DNA from: an uncultured Verrucomicrobiota bacterium
GTDB taxonomy: Bacteria; Verrucomicrobiota; Verrucomicrobiae; Opitutales; Opitutaceae
Direction: 5' to 3'
DNA: 7,876 nt
Assembly (NCBI GenBank): GCA_946481225.1
Contig: CAMLNJ010000118.1
Location: 1-7,876 of the forward strand
Part shown: piece after piece, positions 1 to 7,114 of the stretch
How the letters are laid out: each line of letters starts with the position of its first letter
Numbering within the stretch: position 1 is the first letter of the stretch
The notes under the pieces: generated by a model
The model's input: the letters and a program-made list of their open reading frames with translations, nothing else
What the model was told of the DNA's origin: nothing
The model's database searches: none
Program-made: the position numbers and the translations under genes

Positions 1-459
1 GCTCCGCGCGTGAATCAAATCCATCACCGCCTCCGCCTGGGTCAGCTCGATCCGGCCGGACAGAAACGCCCGTCGGGTAAACTCCCCCGGCTCGGCCGCG
101 CGGCAACCGCGCGCGAAAAGATCCGCCAAAATCAGCTGAACGATGAAGGGATTCCCGTGGGGCGTGAGCTCCAGCACGTCTTCGCCCGTGGCTGTCTTCG
201 GGCCGGGAAAAAAGGTCCAAACCAAGTCGTCCAGCATCCGCCCATCGACCGCGTGATAGGCGGCATGGACCGGACGACGCTCGGGGAGGGCAGGGGACTC
301 GCGGTTGAAAATCCGCCCCGCCAGGGCCCGGCTTTCCGGCCCGCTGACCCGGATCAAAGCCAGCGCGGAAGTTCCCGTCGGAGTGGCGAGAGCCGCAATG
401 GTGTCCTGCTGGTGCTGGTGGGCGACCGACTGCTGCATGGGCGAGGAAGCGGGGTTCAT
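1..459 (-). CDS. mnmE: tRNA uridine-5-carboxymethylaminomethyl(34) synthesis GTPase MnmE, N-terminal part (3' end outside window)
   Basis: MnmE (TrmE) works with MnmG in the cytoplasm to modify the wobble uridine of certain tRNAs, using folate-derived one-carbon units and GTP. The 153 visible codons cover the N-terminal folate-binding (TrmE_N) domain and the start of the helical domain. Seen directly: DTIAALATPTG at residues 19-29, IRVSGPESRALAG at 36-48, TGEDVLELTPHG at 91-102, PGEFTRRAFLSGRIELTQAEA at about 124-144, then VMDLIHA. These match the usual MnmE order of DTI-ATP-G, RVSG, TGED-E--HG and PGEFT-RAF-NG--DL-QAEA. The G domain lies beyond the left edge. The ATG at 459 is 4 bp after the stop of the upstream histidinol-phosphatase-like gene, so the two are very likely co-transcribed. 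Start choice is uncertain: the leader before DTI is 18 residues, longer than usual, and an in-frame ATG at 438 would shorten it to 11. Neither has a clear ribosome binding site. Confidence 0.95.
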   Translation of the reverse strand, partial: MNPASSPMQQSVAHQHQQDTIAALATPTGTSALALIRVSGPESRALAGRIFNRESPALPERRPVHAAYHAVDGRMLDDLVWTFFPGPKTATGEDVLELTPHGNPFIVQLILADLFARGCRAAEPGEFTRRAFLSGRIELTQAEAVMDLIHARS

Positions 460-463
460 ACGC

Positions 464-1291
464 TCAGGCGAGGCTGGCCAAGGCCTGTTTGATCGGGATC
501 GGATGCCGCCTCCGATCAAGGTAGATGTTCACCTCCCGGTAACCCACCGTTTGCAGACTCTGCAGCGCCTCCCGATAGCGATCCGCCACGCGTTCCGGGC
601 GGTGGGCGTCGGCCCCCAGCACCACGGGGATCTGCCGTTCGTGCATGAGCCGCAGTTGGGCCTCCCCCGGATTCATCTCCCGCAGGGCCTTCAACATCCC
701 GCTGGTGTTGAGCTCCATGGCCACTCCCGTGGCGGCGATACGATCCAGGGCCTTCTCGATAACGGGCCGGATTCGCGGAAAATGCCAATCCAGCGGGGAC
801 TCGTTCTTGATCAAATCCGGATGGGCGAGGGTATCGAAAAGCCCGGTCTCCGCCGCCTCCGCAAGATGCTCGTAATAAAGCTCTTGATACGCGAAAGCAT
901 CCCCGGTGAAGAAGCGTTCGCGATAAAAAGGCATCTGATAATGCACGCTGCCCAACACATGGTGCAGCGGAACGCGGCGATGCAGCTTTTCCAGCCAGGG
1001 CTCGATGCCCGGAAAGTAATCGCTCTCCAAGCCGAGGCGCACGTCGAGCCGACCGGCGAACGCGTCACGCGCCCGTTCGACCATCCTCACGTAGGTCTCG
1101 AACTCCGCGTCGCTCATACGCACGTCGGCCGACCAACCATTCGGCAACGGCGCATGGCAGGTGAAAACGATGCCGCGCAACCCGCGCAAAAGGGCGACGG
1201 CGCAGTAATCCTCCGGGTCCCCGACCGCGTGTTTGCAAAGCGGGGTGTGACAATGGGACTCGTAAAGGATCGGGGCGGACGTGACGGGCAT
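464..1291 (-). CDS. PHP-domain histidinol-phosphatase-like protein (HisJ/HisK type)
   Basis: This is a 275-residue metal-dependent phosphoesterase of the PHP superfamily, closest in pattern to HisJ/HisK histidinol-phosphatase, which removes phosphate from L-histidinol phosphate in histidine synthesis. Length fits the family (about 260-280). Metal-ligand motifs appear in the expected order: SHCH with H13 and H15, H21 in CKHA, H46 in TCHAP, E89 in GLESDYFPG, H117 in GSVHY, H157 in LAHPDL, and D228/H230 in GADAHRPERVA. All ligands look intact, so an active enzyme is likely. There is no signal peptide, so it should be cytoplasmic. The ATG at 1291 begins just ahead of the first metal motif; the upstream bases are pyrimidine-rich (TTTCCTCCTC) with no Shine-Dalgarno. 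It lies 102 bp downstream of the PAS phosphatase and 4 bp upstream of mnmE. No other his genes are visible, so the histidine role rests on family resemblance; another phosphoester substrate is possible. Confidence 0.88.
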   Translation of the reverse strand: MPVTSAPILYESHCHTPLCKHAVGDPEDYCAVALLRGLRGIVFTCHAPLPNGWSADVRMSDAEFETYVRMVERARDAFAGRLDVRLGLESDYFPGIEPWLEKLHRRVPLHHVLGSVHYQMPFYRERFFTGDAFAYQELYYEHLAEAAETGLFDTLAHPDLIKNESPLDWHFPRIRPVIEKALDRIAATGVAMELNTSGMLKALREMNPGEAQLRLMHERQIPVVLGADAHRPERVADRYREALQSLQTVGYREVNIYLDRRRHPIPIKQALASLA

Positions 1292-1310
1292 GAGGAGGAA
1301 ACGCGAAAAT

Positions 1311-1322
1311 GGGGCGCGCCCC
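1311..1322. repeat. 12-bp perfect palindrome GGGGCGCGCCCC
   Basis: A perfect 12-bp palindrome lies 20 bp upstream of the histidinol-phosphatase-like start codon and is followed, on the minus strand, by ATTTT. It could be a protein-binding site or add structure to the mRNA leader. In DNA this rich in G and C, such a palindrome can arise by chance, and it contains no loop of its own, so it is not a good terminator hairpin. Confidence 0.3.
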
Positions 1323-1329
1323 CGCCTCG

Positions 1330-1355
1330 GCGCAAACCGAAGCGCGGTCTTGCGC
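1330..1355 (-). terminator. Hairpin between the phosphatase and histidinol-phosphatase-like genes (possible weak terminator)
   Basis: In plus-strand terms GCGCAAACCG (1330-1339) pairs with CGGT-c-TTGCGC (1345-1355), giving ten base pairs with one bulged C and a 5-base loop. It begins 38 bp past the stop codon of the PAS phosphatase, in the 102-bp gap before the next minus-strand gene. No T-run follows directly on the minus strand (only ATTTT about 20 bases later, after a palindrome), so it is not a canonical intrinsic terminator. It could reduce read-through, protect the upstream mRNA's 3' end, or be chance structure in GC-rich DNA. Confidence 0.3.
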
Positions 1356-1393
1356 AGTTCCCGCGCGACCCGCCTCGCGCGGCGCGCCGGTGT

Positions 1394-3745
1394 TCAGCGG
1401 GCGCGGACGAGGAGCAAGGCCCGGTCGTCATGCCGCGGCGCCAAGGTGCAGAACTGCCGCAGATACCGGTCCACCCGCCGCAGTATCTCGGCGAGCGGCT
1501 CCTTTTGGTGGCGGCGCAGGCTGTCGGCCAGACGATCGCGGCCGAACTCGTCGCCGGCGGCGTTGCAGGCCTCGTTGACGCCGTCGGTGTAGAGCGCGAG
1601 CAGGTCGCCAGCCGCCAGCACCACGCGCCCCTCGTCGAGCGTCGCCTCGAAGAGCTCGTCGGGCGCCATGCCGAGCGCCATGCCGCCGTCGCCGAGCAGC
1701 ACGGGCGGGCCGCCCGCCTCGCGCAGGAGCAGCGCGGGCTCGTGGCCGGCGCGGCAAAAGCGCAGCGCAAGCGTATCCAAGTTAAGAATACCGTAGAAGA
1801 GCGTGATATACATGCCCGGCGGCATGTCGGGCTGGAGGGCGCGGTTCACGCGCCGCAGCACCGCGGCGGGCGAAAGCTCGTCCGGGGCGCAAAGGCGGAG
1901 GCTCGCGCGGCAGGCGGCCATCATGAGCGCCGCGGGCGCGCCCTTGCCCGAGACGTCGGCGATGACGAACCCGTGGTGCCTCTCGTCCACCGGCAGCACG
2001 TCGTAGTAGTCGCCGCCGAGCTGCTGCGAGGGCTGCGAGAGCACCTCGACGTCGACGCGGCCGAGCGGCGGGAAGCGGCTGGGCAACAGGTGCTGCTGCA
2101 CGTCGCGCGCGAGGGCCAGCTCGCGTTCCTGCGCCTCGCGGGCCCCGGCCTCGGCGGCCTTGCGCGCGGTGACGTCGGTGATCATGCCCTCGTGGTGCGT
2201 GACCTCGCCCGCCTCGCCCACGCGCACGATCGTGTGGTCGTCGACCCAGCGCACCGAGCCGTCGGCGCATTGGATGCGGTATTCCTGGTTGTATTCGCGG
2301 TGGCCGGCGGCGGCGTGGGCGTCCACCTCCGCGCCCACGCGCTCGCGGTCGTCAGGGTGGGTGATGTCGCGGAAGCTGAGGCGCCGCGAGATGAGGTCTT
2401 CGGGCGTGTAGCCAAATTGGCGAATGCTGGCGGAAACGAACTCGACCGGCCAGTTGCCGCCCTCGGCGCGCCAGAGCACGACGACGGAAGGCGAGCGATC
2501 GACGATGCGCGCCATCTCCTCGAGCCGGGCGAGAGCGGTGCGGAGCTCCTGCTGCGCCAGGCGCCGGATCGAGATATCGCGCCCGACCCCGAAGAATGCG
2601 CGGCGCTTGTCGCGATCCGTGTAGGCCGAGCCGGTCGAAGCGTGCCAGATCCAGCGCCCGTCGCGGTGCCGGGTGCGGTATTCGATGCCCTCGCCGTCGC
2701 CGCCGGTGGCAAGCGTGCGGGCGAAAAACGCGTCCCAAAGCCCCACGTCGTCAGGATGGATGAAATCGCGGAAGGGCGTGTCGATGACCTCCTCGACCGG
2801 GTGTCCGAGCTTCGCCGTCCAGGCCTGGGAAACAAACTTCACGCGACCCTCGGGAGTGAGCGCGTAGAGGATCTCGCTCGCGGTCTGGATGTAGGTCCGC
2901 CAACGCGCCTCGGTGCGGCGAAGCTCGTCCTCGGCGAAACGCCGCGCGGTGACGTCCTCGAGCATCGCGAAATGATGGGTGACGCGCCCCGAGCCGGACG
3001 CCCGGACGACGACCACCGTCAAAATGGCCCACACCACCCGCCCGCCGGGATGCAGATAGCGTTTCTCCAGGACGAAGGAGTCGCGTTTGCCGGAGTAGAT
3101 CTCGTTGTTGAGTTCGTCCTGACGCTTCCAGTCGTCGGGGTGCGTGACGCGCTGGACGTTGCGGATATCGGCCGCTTCCTCGGGTGTGAGCCCGATGAGT
3201 TCGCAGAAGCGGCGGTTGACGTGGTTGATGCCGGCGCGCCCGTGCTCGTCGACTTCGCGCCAGCTCAGACCGATGGGCGAATGGTCGAAGAGCAGCTGCA
3301 GTTCGCGTGTTTTCTGGGAAAGCTGCCGCTCGACGCTGATCAGCCGCGTCACGTCGGTGCGGACGGAGAGATATCCGAGGCGACGACCGCCCAGGCCGAG
3401 CAGCGGGATGATCGTCGTCTGGACCCAGTAAAGGTGACCATCCTTGGCCCGGTTGCAGATCGCGCCGCGCCAAATCTCGCCCGCCACAATCGTTTTCCAG
3501 AGCTCGACGTAAAACGAGTCCGGGTGCTGGCCTGATTTAAGGATGCGATGGGTCTGCCCGATCAGCTCCTCCTCGGAATAGCCGGAGATCTCGCAAAAGC
3601 TGCGGTTGACGTAACGGATGACTCCTTCGGGGTCGGTCAACGCGACGATCGCATGGTCGTCGAGGCCTTGGCGAAGCCAGGCGAGCAACATCGGCTCGTA
3701 GGCGTCGAGGGTGGAGTCCAGCGACATCGCGTTGGCGTCGGGCAT
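1394..3745 (-). CDS. Multi-PAS sensor protein phosphatase, SpoIIE/RsbU PP2C type
   Basis: This is a 783-residue soluble sensor-phosphatase. Family members dephosphorylate a phosphoserine or phosphothreonine on STAS-type anti-sigma antagonists, thereby controlling an alternative sigma factor or similar partner switch. Domains in order: PAS1 about 24-135, PAS2 about 148-266, PAS3 about 283-392, PAS4 about 412-526, a short helical linker about 527-550, then the phosphatase about 545-780. PAS2-4 carry the familiar HPDD signature (202-205, 330-333, 463-466), and each PAS ends in a D(V/I)(T/S) motif that leads into the signalling helix. The phosphatase has QQHLLPS (550-556), the metal-binding GGDYYD (577-582), DVSGKG (597-602), LYTDG (718-722) and DD (773-774), so the catalytic site looks complete. 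No membrane segment or signal peptide is seen. The ATG at 3745 was chosen; an in-frame ATG at 3727 would remove six residues. Neither has a Shine-Dalgarno. It follows the ABC permease after 43 bp. No RsbW-like kinase or STAS gene lies nearby, so the target is unknown. Confidence 0.93.
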   Translation of the reverse strand: MPDANAMSLDSTLDAYEPMLLAWLRQGLDDHAIVALTDPEGVIRYVNRSFCEISGYSEEELIGQTHRILKSGQHPDSFYVELWKTIVAGEIWRGAICNRAKDGHLYWVQTTIIPLLGLGGRRLGYLSVRTDVTRLISVERQLSQKTRELQLLFDHSPIGLSWREVDEHGRAGINHVNRRFCELIGLTPEEAADIRNVQRVTHPDDWKRQDELNNEIYSGKRDSFVLEKRYLHPGGRVVWAILTVVVVRASGSGRVTHHFAMLEDVTARRFAEDELRRTEARWRTYIQTASEILYALTPEGRVKFVSQAWTAKLGHPVEEVIDTPFRDFIHPDDVGLWDAFFARTLATGGDGEGIEYRTRHRDGRWIWHASTGSAYTDRDKRRAFFGVGRDISIRRLAQQELRTALARLEEMARIVDRSPSVVVLWRAEGGNWPVEFVSASIRQFGYTPEDLISRRLSFRDITHPDDRERVGAEVDAHAAAGHREYNQEYRIQCADGSVRWVDDHTIVRVGEAGEVTHHEGMITDVTARKAAEAGAREAQERELALARDVQQHLLPSRFPPLGRVDVEVLSQPSQQLGGDYYDVLPVDERHHGFVIADVSGKGAPAALMMAACRASLRLCAPDELSPAAVLRRVNRALQPDMPPGMYITLFYGILNLDTLALRFCRAGHEPALLLREAGGPPVLLGDGGMALGMAPDELFEATLDEGRVVLAAGDLLALYTDGVNEACNAAGDEFGRDRLADSLRRHQKEPLAEILRRVDRYLRQFCTLAPRHDDRALLLVRAR

Positions 3746-3786
3746 GGTGGTCGGGGAATTTTTAAAGAAACATGCGCCGGCTTCGG

Positions 3787-3801
3787 GCTCAACCCTTGAG
3801 C
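3787..3801 (-). terminator. Short hairpin over the stop codon of the MalG-like permease (weak terminator candidate)
   Basis: GCTCAA (3787-3792) and TTGAGC (3796-3801) form a perfect 6-bp stem around a CCC loop, and the permease stop codon (3789-3791) lies inside it. GCCGGC copies at 3776-3781 and 3803-3808 could pair outside it. On the minus strand a T-rich stretch (GTTTCTTTAAAAATT) follows about 20-35 bases later, too far for a textbook terminator. It may cause partial termination before the phosphatase gene, or the AT-rich stretch may instead belong to that gene's promoter. Confidence 0.25.
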
Positions 3802-4679
3802 GCGCCGGCGGCGATACCGCCGACGAGCTGCCGCTGCAGCAGCGCGTAGACCAGCAGGATGGGCAGCGTCACGACGACGAGCCCGGCGAAAAGCCGCGCC
3901 TGATCCCCGCCGTATTGCGCGGTGATGGCGAGATTCGCGAGCCCAAGCGGGAGCGTGCGCGCGTCGCCCGAGCCGCCGCCCACGAGCATGAAGGCGAAGA
4001 AATACTCTTTCCAAACACCGATGAACTGGAAGATCGCCACCGTCACCAGGCCGGGGCGCGCGAGCGGGAGCATCACGCGATAAAACGCAGCGAACTCCCC
4101 GCAACCGTCCACCACCGCCGCCTCGTAGAGCGCGCGAGGGAGCCCCCGGAAGAAGCCGGCGAGAATAAAGACCGCGAAGGGCAGGCCGTTGGCCGCGTAG
4201 ACGAGCACGAGGCCGAGTTTCGAATCGAGCAGGCCGAGCGCGCGCAGCTCGAAGAAAAGCGGCACCATCGCCAGCTGCGCGGGGATCATCAGCCCGGCGA
4301 GAAACAACGCATACGCCGCCCGTCCGAGCGGCAGGCGAAAGCGCGCCAGCGCGTAGGCGGCCGGCGCCGCGAGCGCGAGGATGAGGACCACCGACGCCGT
4401 CGTCACGAGCACCGAGTTTAGAAAATACTCCCCGAGACGCGCCTCGTACCAGGCCCGCGCATAGGCGCCGGCGTCCGCCTCCGCCCAAGCCGGAGGCGCC
4501 AGCGGATCGCGCAGAATCGCGGTGTCGGATTTGAATGAGGAGTAGGCCACCCACACCATCGGCAGGATCGTCCAGGCCACGTAGCCGAGCAGCACAAGCG
4601 CGAGCAGCGCGCCCGAAAGGCGCCGAGGCGCGCGACCGCGCGCGCGGGCGGGGGAGGGGAGCGGCGGGGTTTCGTTCAC
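3789..4679 (-). CDS. Sugar-type ABC transporter permease, MalG-like (CUT1 family)
   Basis: This 296-residue inner-membrane protein should be one of the two channel subunits of a carbohydrate importer; the other is the fused protein encoded just upstream. About six membrane segments are visible: roughly 22-46, 86-111, 119-142, 153-178, 209-231 and 262-283. The cytoplasmic EAA loop that docks with the ATPase is clear: EAAVVDG at 186-192, with LP at 204-205. The N-terminal cytoplasmic tail is rich in Pro and Arg. The early part matches the MalG pattern (ILPMVW, SSFK) before the first periplasmic loop, and the C-terminal end has the usual basic QRQLVGG. The start is GTG at 4679, overlapping the upstream stop as GTGA, and is preceded by a strong AAAGGAGG site, so translational coupling is likely. 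No ATPase gene is present in the window. The transported sugar cannot be read from the sequence. Confidence 0.93.
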   Translation of the reverse strand: MNETPPLPSPARARGRAPRRLSGALLALVLLGYVAWTILPMVWVAYSSFKSDTAILRDPLAPPAWAEADAGAYARAWYEARLGEYFLNSVLVTTASVVLILALAAPAAYALARFRLPLGRAAYALFLAGLMIPAQLAMVPLFFELRALGLLDSKLGLVLVYAANGLPFAVFILAGFFRGLPRALYEAAVVDGCGEFAAFYRVMLPLARPGLVTVAIFQFIGVWKEYFFAFMLVGGGSGDARTLPLGLANLAITAQYGGDQARLFAGLVVVTLPILLVYALLQRQLVGGIAAGALKG

Positions 4680-7057
4680 AACTCCACCGCCTCCTTTCGC
4701 GTCGCGCGCAACACGGCGAGGCTCGCGATCAGCACCATCAGGAAAAGCAACACGGCGATCGCGGCGGCGCGGCCCACCTGGAACTCCGTGAAAAGCGTGC
4801 CGACCATGAAGGTTCCCAGCGTATGCACGCCCGCCGACGGATCCTGCGAAGTGAGCAGCCAGACCAGCTCAAAGGCGTTGAGCCCGCCGATGACCAAGAA
4901 AACCGCGGAAATGACCAACACCTCGCGGATGAGCGGGAGCGTGATGAGGAAAAACTGACGCGACTTCGAGGCTCCGTCCAGTTCCGCCGCCTCGTAGAGC
5001 TCCTCCGGCACCGCCTGCATCGCGGCGAGGTAAAGCACGAGGTTGAAGCCACAGGCCATCCAGAGATAGATCGGCACGAGCGACCAATAGAGATTCGCCT
5101 GCGCGAGCCACGCGTGACCCTGGAAGGAATGAAACCAGTTCTCCAGCGCGCGCGGCCCGTGCAATAGCTCCACAAGATCGCCACAAGCGACCAGCACCGC
5201 GTTCGCCAGCCCGCTGGTCGGCTCGTAAGCCGCCAGCCAGATGAGCGCCGCCGCGATGCCGCCGAGCAGGTTTGGAAACAACAACACGACGCGCAGCGCC
5301 CCGGCGCCCATCCCGCCGCGATGCACATAGGCCGCGATGGCCAGCGCCACCGGCACCACCGCGAGCGGAGGCACCAGCATTAAGAAGAGATTGTTGCCGA
5401 GCGCGGACCAGAAAACGTCGCTCTCGAGGAGCAGCCAGCGGAAGTTGAAACGCCCCGCCCACGTCATCTCGCCAAAGCCGTCCCAACGCGTGAAAGCCCA
5501 GGCAAAGGCCGCGAGACCGGGCAGCAAAACAAACGCCGCGTAGAGCCCGAAGGCGGGACCGACAAACCCGGCGCCCTTTCCCGCGCCGAGCCCGCCGAGC
5601 AGCCCGGGCGCCGGCTCGGCGGGCGTCGGCGCGGACGCGCCTTCGCCACCGCTCGGAGATCGGCGCCGCGACCAACCCAGCCACACCACGAGACCGAGCA
5701 ACACGGAGGCGAGCGCCATCGCCTGCGGAAAGTGGCGTGTTTGCACGAAATCGGGGCGCGCCCCGCGCGCCCGCTCCACCACCGCCGCGGCCTCAAGTTT
5801 CTCGCCGAATTCCGCCGCCGTGATCCGCCCCGTCATGAGCAAATAGCGGGCATCGGTGAACGCCTGCGTGAGCGTGGCCTGCGCGGCCGAGGCCGGCGCC
5901 GGCGCGGCGTCGAAGGCCGCCGTGGCGCCGGCGAGAATCGCCGCCGTGTCCGCCATGCGCGGCGAATAGTCGCCCGCGCCGGCCGCGAGCAACGCGGTGG
6001 GCGCGTCGGCCAGCGCGGCGAAGCGACGGACGCGCTCGCGCGAGGTGAGAAAGCGGAAAAAATCGATCGCGGCCCGCTCCCGCTCCGGATCGCCGGTGCG
6101 AAAAAGAAAATAGTAGCCGCTCTGCGCCTGCACCGTATCCGGCGCGGCGATACCGTCGGCGAACACGGGAAAATTCATCGCGCCCAGCTCGAAGTTTTCA
6201 GGCAGGCGGCCGCGCATCTCGTTCGCGAACCACGAGGCGGACACGGTCATGGCGCAACGGCCCTCGAGAAAGGCGAGTTGCGCCGCGGTATGCGTCATGC
6301 CCTCCCAGCCGCGCACGAGGTGGCGCGTCGAGATGCGCCGGAGCACCTCCGCGGCGCGGATGAAGCGCGGATTGGTCCGCGCACCGGGCTCCAGCTCGTG
6401 GTAGGCCGCGTAGCCCGCCGGACCGACGAGATTGTGATGCGCGGCCCGCAGGATCGCGTCGCCGTAGCGCATCGTGACGCCCGGCAGCGAAAGGGGCGCG
6501 AGCCCGGCCGCCTCGATCTTTTCGCAGAGCGCAAAAAATTCGTCCCAGGTGCGCGGAACTTCCCAGCCGTTTTTCCGGAAAAGCGCCTTGTCGTAGAAAA
6601 TCGTCCAGATCGCGTGAGCAAAAGGCACGGCATGCACGCGCCCCTGCCCGTCGCTCCAGCGCGCAAGCACGCCTGGACGGAAAGTGTCGCTCCAGCGCGC
6701 ATCCCCTTCCCAATTCGGTCCCTCAAGCGCGGGTCCGAGATCAAGGATGCGACCCGCCTCGACGAGGCGCGGGTAAAGCAGGACGGCGTCGGTCGCGTCG
6801 GGATAATCGCCCGCCATCACCCGGGTGCGAACCTTGTCATTGATGCGCGGGTCGCCGTGCAGATGCACGCGAACGCCCGGGCGCGTTTTCTCAAACTCCC
6901 GCGCCGTCTCCTCGAAAAACTCCGCGCCGTAACCGGCCACGAGCACGGGAATATCGAGGGCCTTCGCCTCGGGCGCATCTCCGGGTCCGCGTGTTTCCGC
7001 ACGCAAGCCGCCGGCGAAAAGCAGGCAGATCAGCAGAAGGAAACGAAGCGGTGGCAT
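4676..7057 (-). CDS. Fused ABC transporter protein: periplasmic solute-binding domain joined to a MalF-like permease
   Basis: The ATG at 7057 gives 793 residues. The N-terminus (MPPLRFLLLICLLFAGGLRA) looks like a signal peptide with cleavage after Ala20; the Cys at 11 is not in a lipobox. Residues about 35-435 resemble family 1/8 sugar-binding proteins: VAGYGAEFFEETAREFEKTRPGV near the start, IFYDKALFRKNGWEVPRTWDEF at about 153-174, and a GRCAMTVSASWFANEM stretch at about 266-281 resembling NgcE-type binders. Next come one membrane helix (about 444-462), an Arg-rich stop (RRR) and a Pro/Ala/Gly linker (to about 496). The permease follows with six helices (about 497-522, 555-578, 590-611, 660-680, 713-735, 764-783) and an EAA loop (EAAELDG 689-695, LP about 707-708). 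The extra helix returns the chain to the cytoplasm, so the permease keeps its normal orientation. A TTG further upstream (7120) would add 21 Pro/Arg-rich residues ahead of the signal peptide and is unlikely. These two parts are normally separate genes. The substrate is probably a sugar or oligosaccharide; which one is unknown. Confidence 0.9.
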   Translation of the reverse strand: MPPLRFLLLICLLFAGGLRAETRGPGDAPEAKALDIPVLVAGYGAEFFEETAREFEKTRPGVRVHLHGDPRINDKVRTRVMAGDYPDATDAVLLYPRLVEAGRILDLGPALEGPNWEGDARWSDTFRPGVLARWSDGQGRVHAVPFAHAIWTIFYDKALFRKNGWEVPRTWDEFFALCEKIEAAGLAPLSLPGVTMRYGDAILRAAHHNLVGPAGYAAYHELEPGARTNPRFIRAAEVLRRISTRHLVRGWEGMTHTAAQLAFLEGRCAMTVSASWFANEMRGRLPENFELGAMNFPVFADGIAAPDTVQAQSGYYFLFRTGDPERERAAIDFFRFLTSRERVRRFAALADAPTALLAAGAGDYSPRMADTAAILAGATAAFDAAPAPASAAQATLTQAFTDARYLLMTGRITAAEFGEKLEAAAVVERARGARPDFVQTRHFPQAMALASVLLGLVVWLGWSRRRSPSGGEGASAPTPAEPAPGLLGGLGAGKGAGFVGPAFGLYAAFVLLPGLAAFAWAFTRWDGFGEMTWAGRFNFRWLLLESDVFWSALGNNLFLMLVPPLAVVPVALAIAAYVHRGGMGAGALRVVLLFPNLLGGIAAALIWLAAYEPTSGLANAVLVACGDLVELLHGPRALENWFHSFQGHAWLAQANLYWSLVPIYLWMACGFNLVLYLAAMQAVPEELYEAAELDGASKSRQFFLITLPLIREVLVISAVFLVIGGLNAFELVWLLTSQDPSAGVHTLGTFMVGTLFTEFQVGRAAAIAVLLFLMVLIASLAVLRATRKEAVEL
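4690..4697 (-). promoter_or_regulatory. Strong ribosome binding site for the MalG-like permease (AAAGGAGG)
   Basis: On the minus strand AAAGGAGG ends 10 bases before the GTG start at 4679. It lies inside the last codons of the fused transporter gene (the Lys-Glu of its C-terminal TRKEAVEL). This near-consensus Shine-Dalgarno decides the GTG start and fits coupled translation over the GTGA overlap. None of the other starts in the window has a comparable site. Confidence 0.8.
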
Positions 7058-7114
7058 GGGACGCGGCGGGGCAGGCGGCCGGCAAGGTGGCGCGCTCCCG
7101 GAGCGGGCCGCAAT

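Noticed and set aside
305..3535. A 1076-codon open frame on the plus strand
   Set aside because: It lies antisense to mnmE, the histidinol-phosphatase-like gene and the PAS phosphatase, running straight through their gene boundaries. Its product is low-complexity (rich in Arg, Ala, Val, Gly, His) with no recognisable domain. Long antisense frames are expected where codons strongly favour G or C in the third position.
7025..7057. A lipoprotein lipobox at the Cys in the transporter signal peptide
   Set aside because: The residues before the Cys are Leu-Leu-Ile, and the position just before a lipobox Cys should be small (Ala, Gly or Ser). Cleavage after Ala20 by signal peptidase I fits better.
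1394..7057. A transferred island or novel defence system
   Set aside because: There is no integrase, transposase, tRNA, attachment-like repeat or nuclease. Base composition and codon use are similar across the genes, and all recognised genes are transport, signalling or housekeeping.
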